Below are positions 34,570-44,191 of a DNA stretch of 64,000 nt, piece after piece. The stretch is from Burkholderia sp. (lineage in GTDB: Bacteria > Pseudomonadota > Gammaproteobacteria > Burkholderiales > Burkholderiaceae): assembly GCA_031253835.1 (NCBI GenBank), contig JAIRVP010000048.1, positions 186,001 to 250,000 on the forward strand. Direction: 5' to 3'. Numbering within the stretch: position 1 is the stretch's first letter; every line of letters begins with the position of its first letter. The position numbers and the translations under genes are program-made. The notes under the pieces were generated by a model. It was not told where the DNA came from and did no database searches. It saw only the letters and a list, made by a program, of their open reading frames with translations.

Positions 34570-35855
34570 CACGTGTGGAAGCGGCACACATGACCGGGCG
34601 CCGATGCCTTTCCCGTCTTTGCTGCGCGATGCTCGGTGTGTGGATGACCGTCGGACCCGCTTTCGCGGCGCACGCTGCGAAGGCGGCTCACGCACCTCAG
34701 GCGGCGCAGACGACGATTCGTGCAGCCGTGCCGGATGCCCATGTCGTCCCGGCACCCGACGGCGCCGATCAGGCCGACGCACTGCAACGCGCGCTGGATG
34801 CGCTTAAGCCGGGCCAGCGGCTCGTGTTCGCACCGGGGCGCTACATCGTCGGCCGCTCGCTCGTCGTTCGGCAAGCGCAGGTCGTGCTGTCGGGCTACGG
34901 CGCGACGCTGATCGCGACCGTGCCGGACGACCAGACGATCGAGATGCGCGGCACCGGCACGACGATTGCCGGATTCAGGCTGGCGGGAACGGGTTCGACG
35001 CGGATGGGCACGCCCAGGTCGACCAAGATCGAAGTGACCGGGCGCGACGTGCAGGTGCTCGACAACGCGATCGACGGCGGTGGCGGCGGCATTTTCGTGT
35101 TTGGCGGAACGGATGTCGCGATCGTCGGCAACGAAGTGCTGGCGACGCTGGCGGACGGCATCCACATCACGCATGGCGCGCGCAACGTGCTGGTGCGGGG
35201 CAACGTCGTGCGCGGCACGGGCGACGACATGATCGCAGTGGTGAGTTATCAGGGCGACGGCGTACTCAGTCGCAACGTGCTGATTGCCGGCAACTCGCTC
35301 GAGGGTAACGCGTGGGGGCGCGGCATCACGGTGGTCGGCGGTGCCGATGTGACGATCGCGAACAACGTCGTGCGTAACGTGCAGGTGAGTGCGGGCATTC
35401 TGGTTGCGCAGGAGGACAGTTCACGGACCTACGGCGCGTCCGGCGTGCTGGTCGAGAACAACGAGATTTCGGATATCCAGACCGCGGCCGCACGTACCGA
35501 CCCACGCCCGCTGACGCAGCAGGCCGCGATCGACGTCAGTACGTGGTCGGGCTCGGTGACGCGCGTGACCGTGGTCGGCAACCGGGTGTCGCGCGCGCGG
35601 TTCGCCGGCATTCGCGTGTGGGGAAACGTGTCGCAGTACCGGATCGCGGACAACATGTTGTCCGCGATCGGCGGGATGCCGGTGCAGGTGGGCGGGGGCG
35701 GAGGCTGTCCTTCGGGTGGTGCGACGGCCGCGCAGTGCAGGGCGCCGGTTGCGCAGCCGGCGTCGATCGACGCGGTCGGGGCGGACACGTCGGCGTTGCC
35801 GCACGTGCGCGAAGCGCTCAGGCAGGTGCGCCCGTCGCAGCGCGGCATCGATTGA
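34566..35855 (+). CDS. Secreted right-handed beta-helix protein
   Basis: A 429-residue protein; ATG at 34566 overlaps the acyltransferase stop, with an alternative ATG at 34590. A signal peptide (CCAMLGVWMTVGPAFAAHA) is followed by GADQADALQRALDALKPGQR and then by many short parallel beta-helix turns (VQVLDNAIDGGGGGIFVFGG, VTIANNVVRNVQVSAGILV). This is the fold of polysaccharide lyases, epimerases and some hydrolases. No catalytic set can be assigned. In an EPS locus it probably modifies or cuts the polymer in the periplasm, like AlgG or AlgL-type proteins. Confidence 0.8.
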   Translation: MTRVEAAHMTGRRCLSRLCCAMLGVWMTVGPAFAAHAAKAAHAPQAAQTTIRAAVPDAHVVPAPDGADQADALQRALDALKPGQRLVFAPGRYIVGRSLVVRQAQVVLSGYGATLIATVPDDQTIEMRGTGTTIAGFRLAGTGSTRMGTPRSTKIEVTGRDVQVLDNAIDGGGGGIFVFGGTDVAIVGNEVLATLADGIHITHGARNVLVRGNVVRGTGDDMIAVVSYQGDGVLSRNVLIAGNSLEGNAWGRGITVVGGADVTIANNVVRNVQVSAGILVAQEDSSRTYGASGVLVENNEISDIQTAAARTDPRPLTQQAAIDVSTWSGSVTRVTVVGNRVSRARFAGIRVWGNVSQYRIADNMLSAIGGMPVQVGGGGGCPSGGATAAQCRAPVAQPASIDAVGADTSALPHVREALRQVRPSQRGID

Positions 35856-35891
35856 CGACTCGATGCACGCGCCGGCGGGCGCGGCCCGCGA

Positions 35892-37472
35892 TTACCGCAC
35901 GACTTCGCCTTCCACCGCCTGCACGTGCGGTTCCCGCGCAGCGAGCGGCACCGCGGGCTTTTCCGGCAGCGTGTCGACGACCGCGCGCCCATACTGGTCG
36001 TCGAAGCGCACGATATCGTCTTCGCCGAGATAGTTGCCCGACTGTACCTCGATGATCTCCAGCGGAATCCGGCCGGGATTCTCGAGACGATGGACTTCGC
36101 CGACGGCGATGTACGTCGACTCGTTCTCGCTGAGCAGGAACGTCTCGTTGCCGCGCGTCACCTTCGCGGTGCCGCGCACGACGATCCAGTGCTCGGCGCG
36201 GTGATAGTGCATCTGCAGCGACAGCCGCTTGCCCGGTTCGACGACGATCCGCTTCACCTGGAACCGCTCGCCGAGATCGATCGAATCGTAATGTCCCCAC
36301 GGCCGCTGCACCTTGCGGTGCTCGCTCGCCTGCGGTCGCCGGTCGCTCTTCAGGCGCGCGACGATGTTCTTCACGCGCTGCACGTCGTGCTTGTTCGCGA
36401 CGAGCACCGCGTCGGCCGTTTCGATCACGACGACATCCTTCATCCCGACGCACGCGACGAGGCGGCCTTCCGACCGCACGAGGCTGTCCTGCGTGTCCTC
36501 GAACACGATCGGACCGCGCGCGACGTTGCCGTGGTCGTCCTTCGGCATGATTTCCCAGATCGCGTCCCACGTGCCGACGTCCGACCAGCCGGCCGACAGC
36601 GGCACCACGATGCCTTCGATGCCGAGTTCGCTGCTGTCGGCGAGGCGTTCCATGACCGCGTAGTCGATCGAGTCGGACGGGCACGCATCGAAGGCCGCCG
36701 CATCGATCCGGAAGAACGGCTCCTCGGCGACGCCCGCGCGCCAAGCCGACTCGCAGGCCGCGTGGATCTCGGGCGCCAGCGCGCGAATCGCCTTGAGCCA
36801 GACCGATGCACGCGTGACGAAAATGCCGCTGTTCCACCAGTAGTCGCCCGACTGCAGGTAGCGCTCGGCGAGCGCCGCGTCGGGTTTCTCGACGAAGCGT
36901 CCGATCGAGTAACCGCCTTGTCCGCCGTGGCGGCTCGTACGCGGCTCGCCGACCCGGATATAGCCGTAACCCGTTTCCGCGCGGCGCGGCAGCACGCCGA
37001 GCGTGACGATCGCGCCTTCCTGCGCGTAACGTGCCGCGCGTGCGATCGCGTCCTGGAACGCGCCGACATCGGCGATCACGTGATCGGCCGGCATCACCGC
37101 GAGCACGGGATCATCGTCGAGCGCGCTGGCGTCGAGCGCGGCGAGCGTGAGCGCCGGCGCCGTGTTGCGCGCGGCCGGTTCGAGCAGGATGCGCGCGGGC
37201 GCCGCACGGTCGACCACTTGCGCGGCGCTCATAATGCGATGCTGTTCGCCGCATACCAGCAGCAGCGTGTCGCCCAGCGCAGCGTTCGCGATGCCGTTCA
37301 GGCGGCGCGCGGTCGCCGAGAGCGGCGATTCGTTCGACGTCAGCTCGATCAGCTGCTTCGGAAACTGTTCGCGCGACAGCGGCCAGAGGCGCGTGCCGGA
37401 ACCGCCGGCGAGAATGACCGGCAGGATGCGTGGCAGGTCGGGTTCGGGAACCGGGCGTAGGGTGCGGGTCAT
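35892..37472 (-). CDS. manC: Mannose-1-phosphate guanylyltransferase / mannose-6-phosphate isomerase
   Basis: A 526-residue bifunctional type II enzyme. The start at 37472 overlaps the stop of the upstream acetyltransferase gene (ATGA). The nucleotidyl-transferase part has ILAGGSGTRLWPLSREQFPK and FVEKPDAALAERYL; the cupin isomerase part has RPWGHYDSIDLGERFQVKRI and LSLQMHYHRAEHWIVVRGTA. It makes GDP-mannose from fructose-6-phosphate together with phosphomannomutase, which is not in the window. GDP-mannose supplies mannose or rhamnose for the exopolysaccharide. The C-terminus extends about 50 residues beyond the cupin core. Confidence 0.95.
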   Translation of the reverse strand: MTRTLRPVPEPDLPRILPVILAGGSGTRLWPLSREQFPKQLIELTSNESPLSATARRLNGIANAALGDTLLLVCGEQHRIMSAAQVVDRAAPARILLEPAARNTAPALTLAALDASALDDDPVLAVMPADHVIADVGAFQDAIARAARYAQEGAIVTLGVLPRRAETGYGYIRVGEPRTSRHGGQGGYSIGRFVEKPDAALAERYLQSGDYWWNSGIFVTRASVWLKAIRALAPEIHAACESAWRAGVAEEPFFRIDAAAFDACPSDSIDYAVMERLADSSELGIEGIVVPLSAGWSDVGTWDAIWEIMPKDDHGNVARGPIVFEDTQDSLVRSEGRLVACVGMKDVVVIETADAVLVANKHDVQRVKNIVARLKSDRRPQASEHRKVQRPWGHYDSIDLGERFQVKRIVVEPGKRLSLQMHYHRAEHWIVVRGTAKVTRGNETFLLSENESTYIAVGEVHRLENPGRIPLEIIEVQSGNYLGEDDIVRFDDQYGRAVVDTLPEKPAVPLAAREPHVQAVEGEVVR

Positions 37473-38053
37473 CGGTTGGCTCCGGTATCGGCGGGCAGCC
37501 GGTTGTGCGCGCGTCCGTCGGCGCGTGCGTCTTCGTTTCGTGGCCGGGTCGTCGACACGGCCCGGGACAGCAGTTGGCGCAGCGCGCCGGCGGCGCGATC
37601 GGCCGGCCGGATCATGCCGACGAACGGCGCGCCCTGTTCGAGATACGGTCCGTATGCCTTGCGGAATCCGAAGCGTTTGTAGAATGCCTGGCGCGGCGCG
37701 GGAACATGCATGCGCAGCGCGGCGTCCGGCCATGCGGCCAGCGCGGCGGTCAGCGCACGTTCCAGCAGGTGTTCGAGCGTATCGCCGTCGCGGCACGCTT
37801 CGCTCGTCAGTACCTTGTCGATCACGACGTCCGGGTCGATGTCGTCGCCGGGCAGGATGCGCGCGTAGGCCGCGACTTCCGCGGTGTCGCCGTTGCGCAC
37901 GGTTGCATAGACATGCAATGCGCCCGCGTCCTTGCCGTCGATGTCGAGATGGGTATGCGCATCCTCGACGACCAGCACGGCGTTGCGTGCGCGCAGGATT
38001 GCGTAGAGATCGACGGCGCTCAGATGTTCGAATTCACAACAATGCCATTCCAT
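37469..38053 (-). CDS. ElaA-like GNAT acetyltransferase
   Basis: A 194-residue protein from the ATG at 38053, preceded by GAGGA. The front MEWHCCEFEHLSAVDLYAIL and ARNAVLVVEDAHTHLDIDG follow the ElaA pattern, and RQAFYKRFGFRKAYGPYLEQ is the C-terminal GNAT segment. The acetyl-CoA loop is diverged. The final 40 residues are polar and low complexity. It is co-translated with manC. Substrate unknown. Confidence 0.78.
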   Translation of the reverse strand: MEWHCCEFEHLSAVDLYAILRARNAVLVVEDAHTHLDIDGKDAGALHVYATVRNGDTAEVAAYARILPGDDIDPDVVIDKVLTSEACRDGDTLEHLLERALTAALAAWPDAALRMHVPAPRQAFYKRFGFRKAYGPYLEQGAPFVGMIRPADRAAGALRQLLSRAVSTTRPRNEDARADGRAHNRLPADTGANR

Positions 38054-38338
38054 GATGCGGTCCTCGTGTGAAACCTTCAGCACGCCGTGCCGCACGAACG
38101 CGTTCGTCCAGTGCGGTGCGGCGATGACCATGATGCGGATGGCGCGCGCGCCGGTCTGTTCGAAAGCGCACTCACGTTCCGGTTTGTCGCGGGACGACGG
38201 ATCCGGCGCACCGACAACCGCGCAATGTGCGGTAGCACACATCGGTCGTGCCGACGCTTTCCGATAATTCCCACGGCATGGCGGCCGCGTTGCGCGGCGC
38301 GTCCATATCGAACGTCAACGAAGAATCGGGAGCGGTAC

Positions 38339-39562
38339 TTGAAGATTGCGATCGTTCACGACTGGCTGGTCGTGCCTGGCGGCGCCGAACGCGTGCTGGC
38401 GCACATGATCGACTGCTTTCCGCAGGCCGATGTCTACAGCCTCGTCGATTTCCTCGAGGATCGTGACTGCCTGCGCGGCCGCGCGGTGCGCACGTCCTTC
38501 ATCCAGAAGCTGCCGTTGGCGCGCACGCGCTACCGCAGCTACCTGCCGTTGTTTCCGCTCGCGATCGAACAGTTCGACCTGTCGGCATACGACGTCGTGC
38601 TGTCGAGTTCGTATGCGGTTGCGAAGGGCGTGCTGAGCGGCCCGGACCAGTTCCACGCGAGCTACGTGCATTCGCCGGTGCGCTATGCATGGGACTTGCA
38701 GCACCAGTACCTGAACGAAGCCGGGCTCGCCCGCGGGCCGAAATCGGCGATCGCGCGGGCGCTGCTGCATTACATCCGCAACTGGGATGCGCGGTCGGCG
38801 AACGGCGTCGATCGCGTGGCCGCGAATTCGCACTTCATCGCGCGCCGCATCCGCAAGACCTACCGGCGCGACGCGACGGTGATCTATCCGCCGGTCGACG
38901 TCGACCATCTGTCGCTGCGCGCGGACAAGGATGCGTTCTACCTGACCGCATCACGGCTCGTGCCGTACAAGCGGATCGACCTGATCGTCGACGCGTTCTC
39001 GCGTACGCCGGAACGCCGCCTCGTCGTGATCGGCGACGGGCCGGAAATGGCGAAGATCCGTGCGCTCGCGGGGCCGAACGTCACGCTGCTCGGCTACCAG
39101 CCGTTCGACGTGCTGCACGACCACCTGCAGCGTGCGCGCGCATTCGTGTTCGCGGCGGAGGAGGATTTCGGCATTTCGCCGGTCGAGGCGCAGGCCTGCG
39201 GCACGCCGGTGATCGCGTACGGGAAGGGCGGCGTGCGCGAATCGGTGCGCGCGTGGCCGGGCACCGGCGCGACGGGCCTGTTCTACCGCGCGCAGACGGT
39301 CGACGCGCTGCTCGACGCGCTTGCCCGTTTCGAAGCGCTGCCGCGCGGGTCGATCGATCCGCATGCGTGTCGCGCGAATGCCGAAAGCTTCGGCTCGGCG
39401 CGCTTTCGGGACGAGTTCACGCGCTTCGTGATGGACGGCTATGCTGCGTTGCAGGAGGAGATGGCCGGTCCCGCCGGTTTCTCGCCGGGCGACGGCGCGT
39501 CGACCGAGGACGGCATGCGCGATCGACCGGCCCGGCATACCGAGACGGCGCTGCGAACCTGA
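38339..39562 (+). CDS. Family GT4 glycosyltransferase
   Basis: A 407-residue enzyme. I take the TTG at 38339 as start (TTG AAG ATT GCG) because GT4 proteins begin with KIAIVHDWL and GGGAGCGG lies just upstream. It has an N-terminal Rossmann half with AIVHDWLVVPGGAERVLAHM, an acceptor block HASYVHSPVRYAWDL, the donor half YLTASRLVPYKRIDLIVDAF, and the EX7E motif in EEDFGISPVEAQACGTPVIA. It adds a sugar (mannose is plausible next to manC) to the lipid-linked unit. The gene is divergent from the acetyltransferase-manC pair. Confidence 0.88.
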   Translation: MKIAIVHDWLVVPGGAERVLAHMIDCFPQADVYSLVDFLEDRDCLRGRAVRTSFIQKLPLARTRYRSYLPLFPLAIEQFDLSAYDVVLSSSYAVAKGVLSGPDQFHASYVHSPVRYAWDLQHQYLNEAGLARGPKSAIARALLHYIRNWDARSANGVDRVAANSHFIARRIRKTYRRDATVIYPPVDVDHLSLRADKDAFYLTASRLVPYKRIDLIVDAFSRTPERRLVVIGDGPEMAKIRALAGPNVTLLGYQPFDVLHDHLQRARAFVFAAEEDFGISPVEAQACGTPVIAYGKGGVRESVRAWPGTGATGLFYRAQTVDALLDALARFEALPRGSIDPHACRANAESFGSARFRDEFTRFVMDGYAALQEEMAGPAGFSPGDGASTEDGMRDRPARHTETALRT

Positions 39563-39580
39563 CCGGCGACCGCGCCGGTT
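39562..39580 (+). terminator. Hairpin at end of GT4 gene
   Basis: ACCGGCG (39562-39568) pairs with CGCCGGT (39573-39579) around a 4-base loop, starting at the stop codon. No T-run beyond two T. Confidence 0.45.
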
Positions 39581-40252
39581 GATTACGGCGTGTAACGGTC
39601 GAGCGGCCCGCGTGCCGGCTCGAGCCGGTGCGGCCGGCCGGCGGCGCGCGCGATTATGCGGCGCGTGGCGTGCGGTGCCGGTCTTTTCCACGGATTTCGG
39701 TGAAAATCGCACGCAATCGATGGAGCCTATCTGGCGGAAAAGTAGTATTTGCCACTGATTGACGGGAATGCTCATAGATAATCAAATCTCAGTGGCCAAA
39801 GGTGTGTCGCGCGGGGCGACGGGCTGCGTAACCGGCTGATTCAGGATTATCTTTTGGTAACAAGACCATCTCGAAACGGGGTGTAAATTCACGAACGGAT
39901 CAAATGCGGCGGTCAATCCGCGAGCGGGTTGGCCGCCGTCCGGTTCAGCATCGGGCGCGACTGTCGTGTACGACGCGACGCACATGCGGACGGATGTTCC
40001 GTTTGCCGACGTGCCCCGCCTGACGGCGGGTCGCTTCAAAGCCGGAATGTCGTGGCTCCCGCAGCCGCGCGTTCCGTTCGAGTTCGATGACAACGAGGCC
40101 GGATGACATCCGGCTCGACCTCCGGGGGTTCTCGCCGTGTGCAGTTTCGATCTTCGCCAAGGCTGCGGCAACGCAGCGCGGAAAGGCGGCCATGCGCCGC
40201 CGGCCGCAGCGCACGCGAACGGGTCGCGGAGTGGAGAAAGTGATGGTTCGTT
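39581..40252. other. 672-base non-coding region before the sigma54 activator gene
   Basis: No gene seen. It is AT-richer around 39670-39900. A TTGACG at 39759 and GATAAT at 39777 are too close to be a sigma70 promoter. It must carry the promoter of the activator gene. Confidence 0.5.
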
Positions 40253-41644
40253 ATGAATATGCCAATAACGCGCGATAAGAGCGCCGGCTCGGGGAGCGGT
40301 AACGGGCAGCGTCCGCTGATCTACTGGACGCAGTCGCCGTCCGTGATGCTGCGAAAGGAACTGTCGCGCCGCGACTGGAAAGTATCGGTCGTCGCGCATG
40401 CGAACGAGTTGCGCGACACGTCCGGCGAAATCACCTGCGGCATCCTCGACCTCAGCGGCGGCCACGCCGATGCGATCGGCAGCATCGCGTCCACCTGCGC
40501 GTCGATGCGCGACGTCGTGTGGGTCGCGCTCGTCGACGTCGGCCAGACCGCGTCGCCGAACGTGCGCGCGCTGTTGCGCGACTATTGCTTCGATTACGTC
40601 ACGTTGCCCGCGTCGCATCAGCGGATCGCCGATACGGTCGGCCACGCGTACGGCATGGAGTGCCTGTTCGCACGCGACCGCGAACAGCTCGAATCGGAGG
40701 AGAAGGGCATCGTCGGCACCTGCAGCGCGATGCTGCGGCTGTTCGATACGGTGCGGCGTTTCGCGCGCACCGACGCACCGGTATTCGTGTTCGGCGAAAC
40801 GGGCACCGGCAAGGAGCTGACGGCCGTCGCGATCCATCGCCATTCGGAGCGGCGCAACGGCCCGTTCGTCGCGGTCAACTGCGGCGCGATTCCGCCGCAT
40901 CTGCTGCAATCGGAGTTGTTCGGTTACGAGCGCGGTGCGTTTACCGGCGCGAACGCGCGCAAGATCGGCTATGTCGAAGCCGCGAACGGCGGCACGCTGC
41001 TGCTCGACGAAATCGGCGACCTGCCGCACGAGAGCCAGGCGAGCCTGCTGCGGTTTCTGCAGGAACGTTCGATTCATCGCCTCGGCGGCAGCGATCCGGT
41101 GCCGGTCGATGTCCGGATCGTGTCGGCCACGCACGTCGACCTGCGCGACGCGATGGAGGAAGGTCGCTTTCGTGCCGACCTGTTCCACCGCCTGTGCGTG
41201 ATGCGCATCGACCAGCCGCCGCTGCGCGCGCGCGGCAAGGACATCGAACTGCTCGCGCATCACATGCTCGAACGTTTCCGCGGCGACGCGCGCCATCGCG
41301 TGCGCGGTTTCTCGACCGATGCGATCACCGCACTGTACAAGCACGACTGGCCGGGCACTGTCCGCGAACTGATCAACCGCGTGCGGCGTGCGGTCGTGAT
41401 GACGGAAGGGCGCCTGATTACCGCGCGCGATCTCGAACTCGAATACTGTCTCGATGCGGCGTCGCCGTCGGTGGCCGACATCCGCAAGTCGATCGAGCGC
41501 GAGGCGATCGAAACCGCGTTGCTGCGCACGCGCGGCCGCGTCGCGGCGTCCGCGCGCGAGCTCGGCGTGTCGCGCGCGACGCTGTATCGCTGGATGGAGG
41601 CTTACGGCATCGAGCGGCCGCGTGGCACGGGTTCGTCCGACTGA
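40253..41644 (+). CDS. berB: Sigma54-dependent enhancer-binding protein, BerB-like
   Basis: A 463-residue activator. Residues 1-150 form a receiver-like N-terminal domain of the VpsR/FleQ type, without an obvious phospho-acceptor pocket. The AAA+ domain has Walker A GETGTGKE (181-188), the sigma54-contact motif GAFTGA (228-233) and Walker B TLLLDEIGDL. The C-terminal Fis-type helix-turn-helix reads RVAASARELGVSRATLYRWM. In B. cenocepacia BerB is reported to bind c-di-GMP and activate RpoN-dependent transcription of berA; the near-consensus sigma54 promoter at 49346-49363 fits this. The BerB name rests on domain layout and context, not on alignment. Confidence 0.8.
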   Translation: MNMPITRDKSAGSGSGNGQRPLIYWTQSPSVMLRKELSRRDWKVSVVAHANELRDTSGEITCGILDLSGGHADAIGSIASTCASMRDVVWVALVDVGQTASPNVRALLRDYCFDYVTLPASHQRIADTVGHAYGMECLFARDREQLESEEKGIVGTCSAMLRLFDTVRRFARTDAPVFVFGETGTGKELTAVAIHRHSERRNGPFVAVNCGAIPPHLLQSELFGYERGAFTGANARKIGYVEAANGGTLLLDEIGDLPHESQASLLRFLQERSIHRLGGSDPVPVDVRIVSATHVDLRDAMEEGRFRADLFHRLCVMRIDQPPLRARGKDIELLAHHMLERFRGDARHRVRGFSTDAITALYKHDWPGTVRELINRVRRAVVMTEGRLITARDLELEYCLDAASPSVADIRKSIEREAIETALLRTRGRVAASARELGVSRATLYRWMEAYGIERPRGTGSSD

Positions 41645-41672
41645 ACGGTTGGATCGAGGCTGGGGGGAACAG

Positions 41673-41698
41673 GCTCGCGGCCCGCAGCGGCCGCGAGC
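41673..41698. terminator. Strong bidirectional hairpin between convergent genes
   Basis: A perfect 10-bp GC-rich stem (GCTCGCGGCC at 41673-41682, GGCCGCGAGC at 41689-41698) with a 6-base loop lies between the activator stop and the stop of the GH2 gene. Confidence 0.6.
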
Positions 41699-41704
41699 GC
41701 TGCG

Positions 41705-44191
41705 TCAAACGGCCTGCGTGGCGCGCACCACGCGCGCGGCATTCACTGCACGGATCTCGACCACCGGCGGCACCTTGTCGTCGGTCGCCGGGTCGTTCCC
41801 GGCGGCAGGCAGCGGAACGAGCGCGACGCGCGCCGGCGTGCCCGGTGCGAGGTGGAACCAGTCGTCGCGCGGCACGAAGCCCGGTGCGTCGATCTGCACG
41901 TGGCGTGCGACGTGCCGTGTGTCGAGATCGACGTGCCACGTGTTGCCGGTGCGCGACACGCACGCCTCGATCCCGAGTTCGCGGCGCGCCAGCACGGCCG
42001 GATGCGTGCGCGACGGGAAATGGAACGCCTGCGACAACAGCGTGCCGTCGTCGGCGCGCAGCGTCGCGACGACGGTGTCGTGTTCGCAGGGCCCGAAGCG
42101 GTACGCATAGGTCCAGTCGAAGAAGCGGCCGAGCAACTCGGCCGAGCCGATCCTTAGCGCGTCGTGCGCGGCGATCCGCACCGGGCAGCCGGCCCGCGCG
42201 ACCGGCGTGCGGCCGTCGCGCAGCGCGACCAGCTCGATCGCCGCCGACAACGGCGCCGGGCGCTCGTTGACCACGTGCACGTCGAGCCCGTTCAAGCCTT
42301 CATCGACGAGCAGCACCTGGACCGGTTGCAGCACCTGGCGCAGCGCGTACCACGCCGATTTCGGCCGGTGCGCGGCGTCGATCACCCCCCAGCCGGCGCC
42401 GGGCATCACGTCCTGGAACTGCCATACGAGCGCGCCGGCGCAGCGCGAACCGCTGCGCCGCCATTCGGAGAACGTTTCGCGCATCAGGTCCGCGATCACC
42501 GCGCGCGACAGCTCGAAGTAGCGGGCCGGATCCTCGCGCCGCAGCCGGTCGGGCGCGACGTCGTACAGCGTCTGCAGATAGTGGTCGCGGATATCCTCGA
42601 AATCCCACGACGTGCCGGGGTCGCGCGGCACGGCCGCTTTCCAGCGCGGCTCGTGCACGCCGGGCCAGCCGAGCGCCGCGAGCGTCGCATCGCACGGCAC
42701 GTTCGCGAACGCGAGGCATTCGCTCGCGAAGCGCACGTCCGCGCGGCGCGCGTCGTCGAGCGGGCGCAGGTATGCGCCGACGCCGTAGTAGTGCGACACG
42801 CGTTCGCGCGGCGTGAACGGCAGCACGCCGCCGTCGGGCGAATCGGGCACGTACGGGACGTCGGGGCGGCGCGCGGCCGCATGGCCGGCCAGCCGCTCGG
42901 CGGTCAGTTCGAGGAAGCGCTGCTTCGGCCCGAGCCCCGACATCGCGGCCTGCTGCGCGATCTCGCTGCCGCCGCACAGCACCGCAAGCGACGGCGAAGC
43001 GCCGCGGCGCGCGAGGAATTGATCGGCCTCGCGGTCGACGTTGTCCGCGAACGCGGGATCGTCGAGCGCGTAGTCGAAGTTCGCGAACATGAAGTCCTGC
43101 CAGACCAGCAGTCCGAGCCGGTCGCACCCTGCGTGGAACGCGTCGGCCTCGTAGGTCATCGTGCCGCCGACGCGGATCATGTTGAAGCCGGCATCGCGTG
43201 CGAGCCCGAGCAGGCGGCCGTAGGTCCCGTCGTCCGCATGCAGCGCGAGCGGGGCGGCGCTGCTCCAGCACGCGCCGCGCGCGAACACCGGCACACCGTT
43301 GATGCGCAACCCGAAGCCCTTGCCGTCGGCCCCGTCGTCGATCTCGATCGTGCGGAAGCCGGTCGAGCCGAGCGGCCGCCGTTCGTCGCCGATCTGCAGC
43401 GTGATCTCGTAGAGTGCGGGCTCGCCGTGCGTATGCGGCCACCAGCGGCGCACGTTGGGGATGGCGACGCTCGCGCGCAGCCGGCCGGAACCGGTGCGTT
43501 CGAGCGGTGCATGATGTTCGCCGCATGACAGCCGTGCGGCGAGGTTCGGGGGCAGCGGCGCGGCGAACGTCAGTTCCGCGTCGAGCCAGCCCGTATCGCC
43601 TTCGACGCGCGCCTGCAGGCGCGCGTCGGCCAGGACGGGCCCGTCGGCCGGATCGAGCACGTCGACGGGCCGCCACGGGCCGGCCGGGACGTACGGCGGG
43701 AACCAGCCCGGCATGTGCCCGAACAGCGACGTGCGGACCGTGCGCAGCGCGGCCGGCTCGGCCAGCCGCGTGCGCCAGCGCGCGCGGCGCGGCGCGCGCG
43801 CGTCGCGCAGGTGCGGCGCGAGCGCACGGAAACAGAGCGTCAGCCGGTGCGTACCGTCGAGCGATACGGGCACGTCGTGCGCGACGAACATGCTGTCGGA
43901 GCGGAGGAGCGGCGTGTCGTCGAGCCAGGCTTGCGCGAGCGTCGCGAGGCCATGGAAGCGCAGCACGCGCGGCCCGTGCCCGCGCAGCTCGATCCGGTAC
44001 CAGTGGTCGCGCTCGTCGAGCGACCGCGCATCATCGAGCCGGCCGGCCAGCGCGAGCGCCTGCGCAACCGTGCCGGGCACGGGTGCCGCGATCCAGTCGC
44101 CGTCGTCGGCCGGCAGGTCGCGCGGCTCCTGCACGGCGCCCGCGGCCGTTGCGAGCATCGACCACGCGGGCAGCGCACGCGCGCGCGTCAC
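41705..44191 (-). CDS. Family GH2 beta-mannosidase-like glycosidase, cytoplasmic
   Basis: An 828-residue protein. The GTG at 44191 overlaps the DUF1839 stop (GTGA). It has an N-terminal sugar-binding beta-sandwich (WYRIELRGHGPRVLRFHGLA), middle Ig-like domain, and a TIM barrel starting near GFGLRINGVPVFARGACWSS. LCGGSEIAQQ probably holds the acid/base Glu (WNGNNE in classical mannosidases) and VRFASECLAFANVP the nucleophile Glu (FVSEFG in relatives). No signal peptide, so it works inside the cell. It is the last gene of the carrier-protein operon, and its substrate there is unclear. Confidence 0.88.
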   Translation of the reverse strand: MTRARALPAWSMLATAAGAVQEPRDLPADDGDWIAAPVPGTVAQALALAGRLDDARSLDERDHWYRIELRGHGPRVLRFHGLATLAQAWLDDTPLLRSDSMFVAHDVPVSLDGTHRLTLCFRALAPHLRDARAPRRARWRTRLAEPAALRTVRTSLFGHMPGWFPPYVPAGPWRPVDVLDPADGPVLADARLQARVEGDTGWLDAELTFAAPLPPNLAARLSCGEHHAPLERTGSGRLRASVAIPNVRRWWPHTHGEPALYEITLQIGDERRPLGSTGFRTIEIDDGADGKGFGLRINGVPVFARGACWSSAAPLALHADDGTYGRLLGLARDAGFNMIRVGGTMTYEADAFHAGCDRLGLLVWQDFMFANFDYALDDPAFADNVDREADQFLARRGASPSLAVLCGGSEIAQQAAMSGLGPKQRFLELTAERLAGHAAARRPDVPYVPDSPDGGVLPFTPRERVSHYYGVGAYLRPLDDARRADVRFASECLAFANVPCDATLAALGWPGVHEPRWKAAVPRDPGTSWDFEDIRDHYLQTLYDVAPDRLRREDPARYFELSRAVIADLMRETFSEWRRSGSRCAGALVWQFQDVMPGAGWGVIDAAHRPKSAWYALRQVLQPVQVLLVDEGLNGLDVHVVNERPAPLSAAIELVALRDGRTPVARAGCPVRIAAHDALRIGSAELLGRFFDWTYAYRFGPCEHDTVVATLRADDGTLLSQAFHFPSRTHPAVLARRELGIEACVSRTGNTWHVDLDTRHVARHVQIDAPGFVPRDDWFHLAPGTPARVALVPLPAAGNDPATDDKVPPVVEIRAVNAARVVRATQAV

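Noticed and set aside
31882..34782. A 966-codon minus-strand frame opposite wzy and the acyltransferase
   Set aside because: Antisense to three well-supported genes, Arg/His/Gln-rich, no family features.
39759..39782. TTGACG and GATAAT before the activator gene
   Set aside because: They are only 12 bases apart, too short for a sigma70 promoter.
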